Assembly: GCA_000149265.1 (NCBI GenBank)
Contig: CH003126.1
Coordinates: 640,525-704,524 of the forward strand
From: Ciona savignyi
Lineage: Eukaryota > Chordata > Ascidiacea > Phlebobranchia > Cionidae
Length of the DNA: 64,000 bases
Reading direction: 5' to 3'
Shown here piece by piece: positions 41,477 to 56,400 of this stretch. The position numbers were made by a program, and so were the translations under genes. The notes beneath the pieces were generated by a model, which was given only the letters and a program-made list of their open reading frames with translations, searched no databases and had not been told where the DNA came from. Every line of letters begins with the position of its first letter. Position 1 is the stretch's first letter.

Positions 41477-44400
41477 ATGCAAAGTGACGACGAAGACGAC
41501 TTAATAAGCAGTCAGCGATTAAATCGCAGTTCCGTCAGTGAACTTCCATGGGAGGTGGATGATAGCTTGGACGTGAGTAGCTAATTTGCATATGCATTTC
41601 AATTTAAGAAGGGTTAGTTTCTAAAATCCTATTTATTTCAATAAAACGTTTCGTTTTGGTTGATATTTTACTACTAGTTGAAGTAGTATTGGTTGTACCG
41701 TCGATAATACGTTACATACGATACAGAACATGTGTTAATGGATTATAATGACACGTGTATGCCGATCACGAGTTGAGTGCTAGTATTACAGAGTAGTTTC
41801 GAGCCCTGCATTTCGAATCCATATCGCAATCTCCAGAGACTTCGCGATGTCGCCGCCACGGTATTGACTACGCCGGTGTTATTTTTGACGTCACAATTTG
41901 CGTCACGCACGGTTTTCGATGCGACATGAAAGTTTTTGAGTATGACGTCACAGTGGCACTAAATAAACTTTCAGAAAACGGCCTAAAAATTTGTCCCCAA
42001 AAAACACGTTTCCAGAACAGGCAATAACAAACATTCTACAACATGTTTCTCAATGTTAACATCAGTTAAAGCCCCGATTGTTTGCTTAGTACGATAAGCA
42101 TGTGTCGCCTTGCTGTTTTGTGTTGTGTTAATTCTTACTCAGCGGTTAAACAAGCCGGTCTTACTATTAAGTACAAGCTACCAGTTCAAAGTCAAAACGG
42201 TCGACCCAGATTAGATTAACATTTACGTAACGCATATTTCGCGCAAATACTCTTTTAAGTAGGCTTGGCATTTACCTTAACTTTTGAAGTGCAAAACTAA
42301 CAAACCAAGACCCATTTGTTTAAATATAATGCGATAAGACAAACGTACAACTGCAAATTATAACATATTAATTCATACAGGTGTCTACTGAAGATGCAAG
42401 TAGCGGAAAACTGAGCGCATTTTACTTATCGACACTAAAACAGGTAAATTGGCATAATACGTTTTCTGCACAAATCAAATTCACTTTTTTTTATGCAAAT
42501 AATAGAAAAAATAAGTCAATTTTATCTATGTTAGCGTTTTAACCTAAAATATGATTAATTTTGTATTTTTTATGCATGAATTATTTGTATATCGCTCCCA
42601 TGACCTAAAACAGAGTACCGAGTAATAACAATCGTTGTTAACCTTGTTACTGGTGCCGGTAACATAGAAAACCCAAATTTTCGCAGACGAATGATAAATT
42701 TCCGGAAAATGCGCCCATGGTGTTTTTTTAATGTCGATATCCTTAATTTGAAGTGTTTGAGCCTAAAAATCTTTGCCCTCGAAAGTTTTGAGTTATTTCG
42801 TGCAAGTTTTCCGTATGAAGAGCTTAGTTTGGTCTTTGAACATTACTTTTTCTGAGTTCAATACAAGGGGAGTACGACATTTTATTAACATTATCCTGTT
42901 CGTTATGTAATCCACCTTAAAATGTCAATATTGTGTACTGTCTCTGTGTGCTGTCTCTGTCGTAAAAAGGACAATAATGTAGTTGCACTCCACACTAACA
43001 GGGTTAAACTGGGTACCTTGTGACCTATAATAAAAGCACAATTCGCTTGTTACAGTTCAAGCAAATACACAAAGGATATCGCATTTTTATTTTGAGACTT
43101 TTCTTTGTTCCAATTTCAATCGAACTGTGGGAACTTTAATATGAAAAGTATTATATTGCGGTTGGATTTATGTTATGTTTGCTCAAGCTACCTTACAAAC
43201 CCATGCATTATGTTCCAAAGTCTGTTGCTTTAGCTATGAATATGCTCAGGTGCTTTACAGTTATACTTCTACAAACGCTTGTGATTGTAGTCTTATTTAA
43301 ACCACCACGTTTTTCTGGCAGTTTAAATAGCAAGTCGGTACCAAGTCTAAACCAAGCGCGTTGTTAGTCATCACAATAATTAAATTAGTTTAGTTTTAAA
43401 GCTTCTTAAAGTCTCGATGTCGTTTCTGGTGCCAGATTTCTGAGTAATCGTAACAATAACTTACCTGACCGAAATCGCAACGCCACAAGGTCAAAGCATT
43501 TTTTTAAAGCTGGTTTACGACTAAAAACTTGGATCATTGCAAGAATTTCAGAATCATACACAATACACTGCAATGTCTCTGGCAATCAAACGGGGGGCGC
43601 GAGGTAATCTCATTATTGTCGTGTTAAATCGCCTTCTTGCACGGGTATAAAGCAAGAATATCCTAGTATTTTAGAAGTGATACAGTTTTCTTTTCCTTTC
43701 TATCAAGCCAAGTTTCAAAGACATGATGTGCTCGTTATTAAGACCGATTTTGTATAGGAGTCAGTATATGAATATATCCTTCGCGTTAACATTGCGTACT
43801 CTCCCCTTCCCTTTTACTCATACCCTCCAGTGAGTGATGAAAGCTCTACTGGAGATCGTAGATAGAAACTGGAATGGGGAATACAGTTACGTTTTGGGTC
43901 GCAAAACTCCCTTCGTTGTAAGGTTATTTGAGGGTTATGCGCTGGTTTTACTGCATTTTTAGTGGATCATGTTTATTGCAAAAAACTCAGACCATGGGTT
44001 TCAGACTGTGTAACTGGGTCAGTGCAAGTTCACGTACGATGTATCCATTCAAATGGGTGCATTCACATACACAAACTAACAGTATATAGCAACAAAACGT
44101 CATTACCCGTCTACGTGCTCATAATTTGTCATTACGGCGATGGCAATATCAGTTAAACATTACCCATTTCGTTCAAGGTTATGTTCATGTGGTTTTTGTG
44201 CGCAAATGTTATATCCCACCCACAAGAATGCAATGCGTTTAAACTTCTGTCAGGTTTATGGGTGCGATTTACAACACTGTCTTTCGGTAAATCGCTAAAC
44301 ATTTCCAGGAAAGCTTAATACAGATATACTGAGGTTTCTGCGGTTGCAAATTACAAATTTGGTCGACTCGTTAGATTTCACTGGCTTCGACCAATTTTAA

Positions 44401-47400
44401 TGGTATATGGTTTCTCATTCACTGTGGAATGGTGAACCTTATACTTTATAAACCGCCGATTGGAATCGCATTGCGTACATGTCGGACAATTTTTGTTTTT
44501 TTATGTTTACCCGGCTAAGTTTCGAACCCTATATCCGACGAAGGAAACCAATCAATTTTTTAAATATAAAAACACCGTCTCAATTATATACACACTACAA
44601 TATCTCCGGACGGTCGCAAGAGATAATCGGACGATTATATGTGTGAAAATACATATGTGTTTTACCACGGGAATAAATCATAAATATCTCATAGCACCTT
44701 ACCTAGCGGACGGTGAATAACCAAAACGAAAGTAATGTCTACCCAGTAAATGCTGATTCACCATGGTGGTATGCTAAATACCCATGTTATAACGACCTCT
44801 CCGAATTTTCCATCCAAAATAAGCTGTCCATCCGACATGACCTAAACAGCACACAGTAATTTCAAAAGTTATTGTAATATAGGATAGGATATTCATGTTT
44901 ATCCCCGTTAAAGGAAAAACCAAGGGGGTTAACACACGGGCAAACTTCAGATTACCTCGCGCCCACCTTCAGGTTACGGGAGCTATTGCAGTGTGTTGTG
45001 TATGATTGTTCCTTTAATTTGGTAGAACGTAGAACCCATTAATCCGCTGGGTTCAGACCATGTCCGTAAAGTGCCTTGCCCAAGGACACAACCGACTAGC
45101 TAGCGACCGGTTCAGAACCTGTAACCTTTCGGCTGAAAGGCTTCGCACTAAACCGACAGACTAACCCATCGGGCATATCATCTGTTTGTTTGTTTCACTC
45201 TATATAACTCTGCTGTTAACTTGCCTTCATTAGCAACTTTGAAACAAAGCACTCACGCACGTTATCCCGAATATAACACCAATCACTTCTGTCTTAATCG
45301 TAAAGCATCAATGAGCAAATAAGTTGGTATTAACCTGATTTGTTTTCGCACGTTAGACGGCGCTAAAGATCAGTATTCCGCGATTGCTCTTCGCCGGTTT
45401 TGGCCTTGCAAGGTGTTACTGTGTATTGACAATACACAGTATATTGTATGCAAGAAATATAAATTCGTAATTGGAACTTGTCAAGAACTATTTAAGTAAC
45501 CAGGTAAACTTCTATTAAAACACAAACTTTTCCAGGCAGTCAATTCTCCATCGTTTAGGTCTGGCAAAGTTTTACATAGAAATGCGTACGGATGTAGAAA
45601 CACATACGCTCGTGTGGCGGAATGGTTAACGCGATCAATACAAAACCAATCCTATGCAAAGCAGTCTTAGTGACGAGCCCATCATGGGATCGGACATGGT
45701 CATAACAAAAATAAATTATAATAAAAACAAAAAAATGTAGAAATACGCACGAAATCACACGAATTTTTATAGAAATTGCAACAGTATTACATTATATCTT
45801 CTTAACACTAAAAAAAATTCCGTATACAGTGGTGTAGATTTACCGTTGTTATACATACTGGTATGGCTGTATCATATTGGCTAGATTGGTGACATGGTTT
45901 CTCTCCGACATCCCCGTGCACTAATGCATTCGGCCGTTCTTCCTAGCGTTATTCCCCGATTAATTATTCAAAAGATCGATAACATGAGCAAGGCCGTCCT
46001 TTAAAATCCATTCTGTAGGGAGGTGAAGTAAGATATACAGCCTGCAAGAAGAAAACATGGCTTCAATGAAAATACCCGAGAGAGACGTGTGTATCAAACA
46101 TTGAAATTATAGTCAAATATTCGGGTTGATATTTTCAGATAGAGTTATTGTTTTAGGCTTTATATGGCCGGGAAAGAAAAGAAATGAATATTTAAGTTCG
46201 TAGCTACCCGTTGCCTTTTAAAATGTGTGACAACGCACCTCAAGTGCTCTACAAAGACCACGAGAATCTTTCTCTGTGCGCATTTGAAGGGATAGTGATT
46301 TATGAAGGGCGTGAGGAAAGAGGACTTGAGAACGACGCTTACCGCAATGACTATTGTAACACGACTGGTATTGTAACTGAAAATGGGAACTTCGCTCTTG
46401 AAGTTCCCTCAGTCGATCACCAGTTCCATTCAGCCCAAATCGAGCAAGCGACGACGCAGCCGTCTAGCACTGCACGTGACCTTATGCTTGATGACGTTAG
46501 AGCTGAATTTTCGCCAGACCACTCGGTCGCGAGTTTCTCCGTCGATAGCGAGTTTTTCAAGAACTTAAACTTGGAAAGTCTACACTTCGACGGCAGCGAC
46601 GCCTCAATATGCAGCAGCCACGAATCCGTTTCGACTTTCGAATTCTCAGGCGACGCAACCAAGGCCCTCGGCACCTTTGGCGGCGGCGATTTCCAACTGG
46701 TTTTCGGATCGACCAGCAGCCCGTGTTTTAGTGACCTGGAAGAAATGGAGAGTACAAAACGCGCCCCGTTGGACAACCTCACAAATTCGAGTTTCCAAAC
46801 CGAGGATGTTGTGATCGCTTTTCACTCGCCTAATAAAAATCCTGAGTTTTCCGGTAGTCAATCCGGCCCGTGTTATTTGCCTTCGCATCAAAGCGAGCCT
46901 TGTTTTTCGTCAATTCTGGTGTCTCCTGCTCGGCGAGAAAAAAGCTGTGAACGTCACGTCACGAGACAGTCTCGCAAGCACGAAGCGAGCGACACGAAAT
47001 TTGACTCGGAAAGTGAACCTGAAATGCATGTGACGTCATTGGAAAGTGAACCCAATACGCATGTGACGTCATTGGAAAGTGAACCCGAAATGCATGTGAC
47101 GTCATTGGAAAGTGAACCCAAAATGCACGTGACGTCATTACAAAGTGAACCCGAAATGCACGTGACGTCAGCACAATCTCATGAGCACGTACCAGCATCT
47201 TATCACTGTCCCGATGATGGAAAAGCGAACCGGCATTTTGAGCATGACTCAGCCGACACGAAGCAAGCTACTCCTTATCCAATGTTTGTTGAACCAATCC
47301 ACCCTGACGCAAACCACAACATTCGCCCTTCCAATCGTGCGAGCAACGAACCGCAAGGTAGTCGCTCCCAGGCAGCAGAGTGCCGCAGCCTTTCTCTCAA

Positions 47401-50400
47401 TACAAAAGCCAGTAAAGGTCAACCGAGCACACGACCGGGCTTCCCGCCAAGTACTCGCCTTTCAAAACAAATGAAACATAAGCTCCCTGTCGCTGTGCGC
47501 TCAAGAAAACACAGAGCAAGCGCAGGAGACCTCGACAACTCACGCAAATCGTCGAGTACCTGCCCAAAGAAAACGCAAGGCTCGAAATTACCGGTTTTAA
47601 AAACAGCGCAAGGCTCGAAATTACCACTGCAAAAAGCAACGCAGGGCTCGAAATTACCGCTACCAGTGAATACATTCTACTCGCGGAAACACAAGGCGAA
47701 ACAAAAGAATTACAACTTATTTCACACGGTAAACTAACCCTTACGTAAATGTTGTCACACCACAAAACGACACCTTCTAGACGACATAACTAGGAGTAAA
47801 CCACAGCACACAATACCCAACAATATATATTTTATAAAACGTTCTAATTTAGATATTTTTTAAATTAAGAAAGTGAAATTTATTTATTCTAATATCACAG
47901 CTTAGCGAGATTTTTTTTTCTTTCCGCCAAGCGAAAAGTCAATACCTTAATCGTAAATTCATTTTTGTATCGTGGGTTATAATCAATAATGGCGTAAATT
48001 GGATATATTAATCAATATAGTGGAATTGGCTTAAAGTCGCCATTACCCGATTAAAATATGAAAATGTTAATATCAAATAAAATTACGAAAAATATCTCAG
48101 ACAATTAGGCATGCTATTGCAATATTGTTGTTTGAATTTTATTTCTTGGAGAGATTTTATTTCTTCAAGTAAATATAAATCCTGACTATAAATTAATTAA
48201 AAATTAGAAATCACATTTTATGAAAGGTCAGTATTTAAATAAAAGAATCGTTACAATAAGAGAGAATAAACGTGATTTCAGCAAAAGTTCGATCATCAGG
48301 CTATATTTAGCAATACGTGTGCAAAGTGCACGTTCAATTAATATTGGTTTTCTTGTTTACGACGAACTTTTTCCGCCAGCCGGCAATCCGGCGCTGACTG
48401 AGATTTAGCTTTTTAAATGCGAGACCAAACGAACTGTTAATTTAAGATCAAACACATTGAAATGCCGTTAAAGAAATCTTTTTTAACCAAGCTAAATTTC
48501 GAACCCAGCACTGGTGATTCACAACCAAGATTATTTTATAAAGAAAAGGGTACGTGTGTCGGTTGCGTTAACAATTTGGCCACACAGCCGTCGTTTTGTA
48601 GTATTTTTAACGGTGTCAGATTCGAACCCATAACATGATGGGCTCGTTACTAAGAACGTTTTTGTCTATATATAATTCGGTATATGAATCGGTATAAAGA
48701 GTATAAAGAAAAAAACGCCGGTATAAACGTACAACGCCCCAAGGTGTGAGATTGTGAAACCAGACAGGCAAATGAATCCTCAGCACGACTTATCGTTAAA
48801 CACACCGAAGGAGTTACCGCTTGACGCAGGGTATGACGCAATGTATTACGTTTGCATGCAAATATTTCGGATCATAATGTGTAGTGGTCGTGTCACAGAA
48901 ATAGAGGATTATATTTAAAAACTGACTTCCTGAGCAGCTTATCATTGGTTCAAAACTTAACCGCTACAACATCACAATCCATGAGATTGTAAGATGGTTT
49001 GATAAAAATCTAAAAACTACTTTTTATACCAGGGATATAAAAAACTACTTTTTATACCTTTTAAAATAAGACGTGATTTCAAAACCTCTAATATTATAAA
49101 ACGTACACCCTATTAATAACCTAGTGTTTTGTGGTTTAGCTCTAAAGACAAATACACATTCTTGGTTTGGGGACTTTATTTCTGCATCTTAATAGGAAGA
49201 CATACTGTTCGCAGATATTTATTAAAATATTGATATCGTAGCACTATAGTATTATAGCTAATGACGAAAATAAGACAGAAAATATAAGGTTACAAATGCG
49301 TTTTTAACCTTCTGCCAGAGGGTAAAGAATTGGTTGTTTTCTCTAACTTTTTCTTCATAATATCTTAATTTTAATCCAAAAAACGAGAAATGTAAAAACT
49401 CTATGGCCGTGTTTTATTAACTCAGGAAAAAAATGTATACTAAACCAAGATTATCTTCGAAAACTTGTTTATTAATTATGTTCTCACATTTCTAACAGAG
49501 ATTACAGCATTTCAAAGCGCTAAAGCGTCATTCACGTCTTAGGCATCGCAGATTATATCGTAAATAATACCGAACCCACATGGATTATTCTCAGCGGAGA
49601 ATTTTGGCCGTGAGTCAAGCATGAATCACACAGAGATAACATTTCAAATTATTTGTGCGAAAATCGAACGTAAATGTCAATTGTATTGATAGGCGTAACC
49701 ATGACGTTAGGACATTTATCACTGCACAATAACTGGGCGACACTAAAAATAAGGGAAAAAGGGGAGGAAACTGCTCATTAAAACTATGGAAACTAATTCT
49801 AACCCTGACACAAACACTAATTTTAACACCAGCCCTAACTTTATCCTTATGTCACTTATTCCCTATAATCTTTATTTTAGTGTGCAGTTTCTTGTTTTGC
49901 CCCCTTAGTGTCTAAATCACATTTCTTATTCTGGCGTGTCGTTTTATTAGAGGTTGTTTGGTTTGACATTTTAATCAGTATATGAAATGACAAAGTAGTC
50001 AGTTGCTTTAACCAATTAATCTGAACGTCACTTTTGATTATCGAGACCGGTGTCGATCCCGTGACTCTGTCACTTGGCATGTTTCTGTGGTCAGTTGCGT
50101 TAACCATTCGGTCATCCTTTAATTGATACGTATTCAGCAAGTTTTTAACAAAGTGTACTTAACTAGTTGTAATCGTCTGTGGTAAACGATACCAATTAAC
50201 AGGTTCTCTCTTATGTGTTGGAACCTTAAAACAACACGGATAACAACATGAATCGTTCACGCACTTATGTCCTTGCAACGAACGGTGTATCGATCCACTA
50301 ATCGTTAACAAAACAGCTTGCGATTGATAGAGTGTACCTGCATATAACGGTGCATTGATTTGTTTGGTGCAGGCGGTTGCAGAGGGAGCCGTCCACCCTG

Positions 50401-53400
50401 AAGAAAACAACGGAAACGCGGAAAAAATGGACGAAACGTCGCCGAAAACTGCGGAAAAGGATAAAACTGTCGTCGACGCAGCAGAGCGAGCTGTTTTGAG
50501 GGTCGCAGGTTGGTTGGTTGCTATTTGCGTTTGGGATTGCGTGGGTGTATGTGTATGGGGCTTTGGATTGCATTTTGGAACCGTTCTAAGCTCCACAAAT
50601 TGGATTGTTGGGTTAGTTGAGTGTGAGAGTGGTTTTGACATTTTAAGGACTGCCGTGACGAAAATATCTCTATGTATTTCCTTTAAAACACGCAAAAACT
50701 AGCAAAATACAGACTACTTTGATTTTTAGATTGTTTTCTGGATTCCGAGGTAGGATTGGAATCAAATGGTTAGTTATATCAACGTATTTCGACATAGGCA
50801 AAGTGCCTTTAATCTATCAACAAAACTAGCTCTTTTAGTATCCTGAATTACAACTTTTTTGCCACGCGTCAGCGTATGTGCCTTTTTTACTGCGTAATAC
50901 CGGTTCAAATAGATTCTATCGCTTTAGGCTTAGATTTCGAATGTTGTTATAACCCGTGTTGACTGTCTAGCCAAATTAACAACGTATCTTTATCGATAGC
51001 AACATGCAATTTATCTTCCATAAATAAAGGTTTTTATTGAAAGACCTATAGAAACGTTACTGCACAATCTATATATTTTTTTTGACCCAGTATTAAATAA
51101 TGGCAAACAAAGCAAATCAGGGCACTTATCCAGGAAAATATGGTAAAACGAACAGTCGATAAAATTTTAATCACAATACATATGGATACCTTTATTATAA
51201 CTTGCGTATTTAAATATTTTAACTTGACTGCTGTGTTGATTTGTGTAAGGTTCATAAAATACATCTGAAGTTCTTAAAAACACTAAAGCACACCCATTGC
51301 ATACAAAACATGCGGATATTAAACATCCATTATTTTTCATACTACAATACTTTTAAATCGATTGTACCTAATACCGTTGTTTAAGAATGGTATATACCCC
51401 TGTTAACCGCGTTTTTTGAATATTGAACACGCCCTGACGACACCATATTTGAAAATCGGTCGTTAAGTCTGCATATCAAGCGTGTAAGCTTGGAATAATA
51501 GATGGTTCGGTCGCTACTTTCACTCACGTATATGACAATACATTGAAGGCTGCGCTCGTGCAGATATGAATTCATGTTACTGATGGACATAAAATATAGT
51601 GTGGTATAGATACACATTTTGGATGTGGTGTATTTTCCCCAAGAACGGTTCGTCTGTTCCTTTTTACCTTCGCTTGTATTGTCGCTTTCGTTTTCCCTTT
51701 TTAATACTGCAATTTTAAAAACAAAAGTAGAAAGATGGCTAATACACAGAGAAAAAGAAAGGAGGGTTCGAATTTCGAACCTTTGACTTTCGCTCTTGAT
51801 TAAAGAAAACATTCTTGGCAAATGCTTTCGCAGTCGTTCGTCTTGCGCCGAAGAATATCACCTCTAACGGCACAGCACGAATTGCCCCGTCTGTTCCTTT
51901 TATTCTATTGTACACCAAAAAATTGCAATCAAACTTTAAAAAATTAGACCCACACCTAACCCCAAGTCTAAGCACTATGTTACACACTTTATCCTGATTG
52001 GGTTTGCCCTCTAAATCGCGTCGGTGTATTAATTTACATTTAATAATGATTATTGTGTATACTTTTGGCTTCTTTTGCTTTTAACCCCCAATACGACTAT
52101 AAGTGCGACTTGCGTATAGGGCCTTGTTGGTGTTATATTGATCGTATTATATACCTCTTTTCCAATATCTTTGTTTGTATCAATTATAATCTGCAAGTCT
52201 GTATTTCACATTAATGAAAGTACAAAAACATAATATGGTTTATATAAGTAAAAGTATTTATAATTAAAATCACAAGCTATTGACACAAAGCGTCACCAAC
52301 TCAAATTTACGACTCAATAACTTTTTGTTTCATTTGCGATTTTTACAGCTAAAAACAGAAATTCAAGTTATTTATTATTTGGCTATCGGGCCAATTACTT
52401 TTAAGCTAGCTTATTAGTAAGCCCAACACCTATGAACCTGCTTTGTAATTTCTTGTAAGGAAACTAGCTAGCAACCTATTTACAATGAAGCCGTAAAACC
52501 CAGTGTGTTATACAATTGCCAGAAGCACCTATACTCTGTTGTCCGTTTTATACGTTTTAACGTCAATACTTACGACCATTGTAACATTTTTGCTTTTTTT
52601 CTTACTGGGCTTAGTTTCCATGATGGGCTCGTTACTAAGACCGTTTCTTTTATATAAGTCAGTATATTTATCGGTCGCCTTAACCGTTCGGCCACATGAC
52701 CTTACATATCCACTTGCTTACTTTAATCATCATTTGTACCATTACGTTTTTTATGCCAGCTGGTTAAGTTCGGCAAAACTGACCTTGAGTTGTTGTTATT
52801 ATAGCAAGTGTTGCTTCATAAATCTATCATCGCTCGGTCTCTTACAAATCCATACCATTTGCCTTCATGTTTGTAAAACGGCCCATTCATAAAGGTACAT
52901 TAGGCTGTGACCTTGTGGAATTTTGATTTTCGGTAGTGATGGTTAATAAAACTATCATCGCCCGGTCCAATTTAAATCCATACCTGGCTATTGCGTCAGT
53001 TCTGGCAGGGCTATATGCCGGCTTCTACAGGCGTTCCGTCAATCACACTCGCGACAGAGTATATGGCGGTGACTCAATCAAAGACTCGCTACGGGTTAAA
53101 GTTGCATGCTGACTTATCCTCGGACGCGAATGATCGATATATGTGCATTAATAACCGACTCCCACCCCGCAGCGAGTTAATAGATTAAACAAACCCGGTC
53201 AGCCAGCATGCAGTCGCCGCTTAGTATTATTGTTTAAAAATTCCTATAGAATTGCCGGTAGGATTTAATTAGTTTGTGCAATCGGAAAGGATTAACGTTA
53301 AAACGCTGAGGGGTTTGTATAGTCAGTGTTGGGAATATACCTCGTAAAAAGCGTGTTTCACGTTCAGAACTGTGGTCGCTAGGCTTTATTACCAGAGGCT

Positions 53401-56400
53401 ATTCAAGTGCTATACGCCGTGCAAACAATATTGTCGAGTTGCTGGGTAGAGAATTTTATTAGGACAGGATCGAAATTACTATTCAGACAGTTGCATTCCA
53501 AGCTGTAACATATAACACGTAACACGTTAGGAGAGTGTTATTATTGAGTGATTTATGCACGGGTTAAAGTGTTTGGTGTTTTCACTGGTGTTACAGCGTC
53601 CGCCGCCCCACAAGAGCGGTAGTAAGGGTGTGTGTCAGTGGTCCCTGTGTTTTTATCGAGATTAGGACTTAAATTGTGGGGCTCGAAAATGGCGTTATTC
53701 TACTACCACTCCGCTCAAGAGCCGGGGACACTGACCGAAGAAGAAGTAGAAGCGATTGAAGCTTACGATTCGGCAATGCGCGTTATGAAAGGTAAGAGAC
53801 ATTTACGCCAGTTATTCCGCAAAAAAGGCCCGCGGTTATAGCTATTTTACGCTCTACGATAGATAAACCGTGCGCGCTTAAACGACGTTTTGTTGGATTA
53901 AAGTTTCATTTTAAAACGACTTAAACTAGCACTTCTTAGACAATATACTAAAGTTTTTAATATATTAAAGTTAAAATCTAAGTCTACTTATATATTAAAA
54001 AATAGATTCTGTTATACAAGATAATACTATTTGACACACAAACCTAGTGTAGGGTAGTTGTTATAGTTTTTAGAAGGAAGCGACCTGTTATAAATTCTGA
54101 AACTTCAAGCATCTGCTATACAATGTTAAAATTCATAGTTTTACTTAATCACGATTAAATGACCTAATACGCTACTTTAACCTGCTCACACAAAAGCTTT
54201 GAGAGTAAAGCAACAAGTTAAGCTCCTCACTCAAGAGGATTAATACATAATGGAAATCAAAATAGAGTTAACTCACTAAATATGGGTTGAAAGCTAACAT
54301 ACAGTATGTTGCTGTGGTAGACCCTTAAATAACTTTCTAATTCGTATATATACAATAACACATAATATGCAAGTCTATGTTAAATTTATTAATTCAATAT
54401 GTTCAATTTATTAATTAAATATGTTTAATTTAACAAATAAGGTCAAGGTAAAAATAAAAACCGCATATTTAAACAAAAAACAAAAATTTGCTTCGTATGA
54501 CAGTTTTTATTTCGATTTTGCGAAATGTGGCTGTATCAATTTCTAAGCATAGCTATGCCTTAAATATTCTTTTACATTTAAAACACGTTTCTTCTTGGTA
54601 TTATTGATATATGTTTACAAAACATAGAGCAGACCAGTGTGACCTGGGTGTCCCTATGTTGACACAAAGAAGGTTAAACGGCCGAAGAATTGGGCGGGTT
54701 GGAATTTAATTTTGTCTTATATACGCGCGGGTCACGGTAAAATGAGATAGGATGTAGCCAACCGTGTTAAATACGCTGTATTAGTGTGTTACTGTGTGTA
54801 TTGGCGCAAGTATGCCTTTAGAAACAGTTTTAACCTCGATAGCTTATGCCTTATGGTCTAAATATCATATTCAAACTATAAACGTGCTGGTATGACGAGT
54901 GTAATTATGTTTGTTTTTCGTCCATTTGCAAGTAGTTTTGTTTATTGCAAAGTGTCAACGAGTCACGGAAATAATAAAAATAAGTTTAAGGTAATTTAAC
55001 TACTGCTATTTTCTTCAATTTTCTGTCGTCAGCTGTTTCATTTATGAGTAGACGAAACTGAATATTGTAGAAGGCTGTGTATGGACTTAAGGAAATCTGA
55101 AATAGCTGTTCAATGCGACATTTGCTCTCTACAAAGTTCAAGAATGCTAGCAGCTGTCGCTTGGCTCTCGATTAAATCCCAGTTTAGTCGAGCAATGGGT
55201 TTACCACACAGTCTAGCATAGTGATGAAAGCAACATTTCGTCCTAGCATGTCAAATGTAAAAATAGCAAAGGAGTATGTAGACGTGCAAGTTATTATGTA
55301 TTTCAGTCAGGAGGCAGCTATATTGATTAGAAAATAAGTTACGGCTACTTTATATGTGTCCGACATATGTTTAGTTCTCTAGTTTCCAATGAAAGGTATA
55401 TGCAGTTAAGTATAAGTTACCTTTAAACGTATTTAAGAAAAGGAAAGAACTGCAGAGTGAGAATTTGATCTATTATCTATTATCTCATAACAAATAATAA
55501 ATTAATATGCTGCACTTCGTCCATGGTATTTAAAATTAGATTTATTTTATTGATTTAATGGCGTCAAATGATATGTTATCAGTTTAGCCCATCAATAAAA
55601 TTTAGATACATACTTTAGTCGATTTATTGGTTTTGATTAATCTATGTCTATAGTTTTCGACTTAAGGACAGTTGTTGTTTTATAAATATGTCTAGACAGA
55701 GTTTACTTCGCTAAGGGGAAGCTTAACCTCACAGCATTAATGTGTCTTAAAAGGCTGCGTAGCTTTGAGCTGAAACAGAATAACCGGTTGCGCTTTGAAG
55801 GGTCGGATTAAAGGCAAAATAAATGATCTTCAATACGCATTGACGCGTGCAATCACGTGACCGGCGCTAATTACAAAAGAGCTGTAATTGCTGCGAGGGC
55901 GTAGTAGCAGCAGAATGGGAGAGAGGAATCTAGTTTATTCTGCCTTCTCTTCGGTAGTATAGTGTGTGCATTAGTCAGTGAACCGTTTCAAACAATAGCG
56001 CAGTGCTGTGTGGGCGTGATTTATCATTCATATTTTCGGGAAAGCACAATGGAAAGTCGGTACCTGGCAGGCTGAATTGGGTTGGGCTTTTAGAAATAGG
56101 TTTTTAGGCCAAAAGTCGAAGTTGTTATGCAGAACGCATTCAGCGTTTACGAATTTTTGCAGCAGTTCAAACATGCGGGCATAACCGTTCCACGGCCCCG
56201 GGCAAGTTATGCTTTAGCGATTTTGCATTTCTAGCATAACTTTCCACGGTACCCAAAGTCGCTATATTAGACAATAGGCAAGGCAGACAGACAAATTCTT
56301 TGTGGTAAAATTGATGCGTAGCATCCCAGTAATTTGAGGTATTATCCGTTCAATTGAACGAGCGATTTAGTCAACATCTTGAGTGCGTAATTACGCTAGT

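Larger units (their letters stand above)
42444..46222. other. spectraplakin intron, no coding exon seen
   Basis: AT-rich intronic DNA with SINE A (43,704-43,795; 45,606-45,708) and SINE B copies (43,545-43,663; 44,573-44,693; 44,880-45,177) and a perfect palindrome at 45,417-45,441. No exon with plakin homology was recognised. Confidence 0.5.
47738..50372. other. spectraplakin intron, repeats only
   Basis: AT-rich. A candidate poly(A) signal (AATAAA, about 48,077) lies about 340 nt after the 504-codon frame. SINE A copies at 48,481-48,592, 48,602-48,696 and possibly 50,040-50,117, a fold-back MITE at 49,739-49,912, and a short direct repeat near 49,011-49,058. No exons recognised. Confidence 0.45.

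Noticed and set aside
46211-46222. TTG at 46,211 as start of the 504-codon frame
   Set aside because: The first ATG in the frame is at 46,223; a non-ATG start is not needed and an in-frame stop lies just upstream at 46,193.
56127-56232. Small frame [10 protein letters not shown] as a further spectraplakin first exon
   Set aside because: Its only nearby donor (GCAAGT, phase 0) does not match the phase 1 needed by the exon at 59,880.
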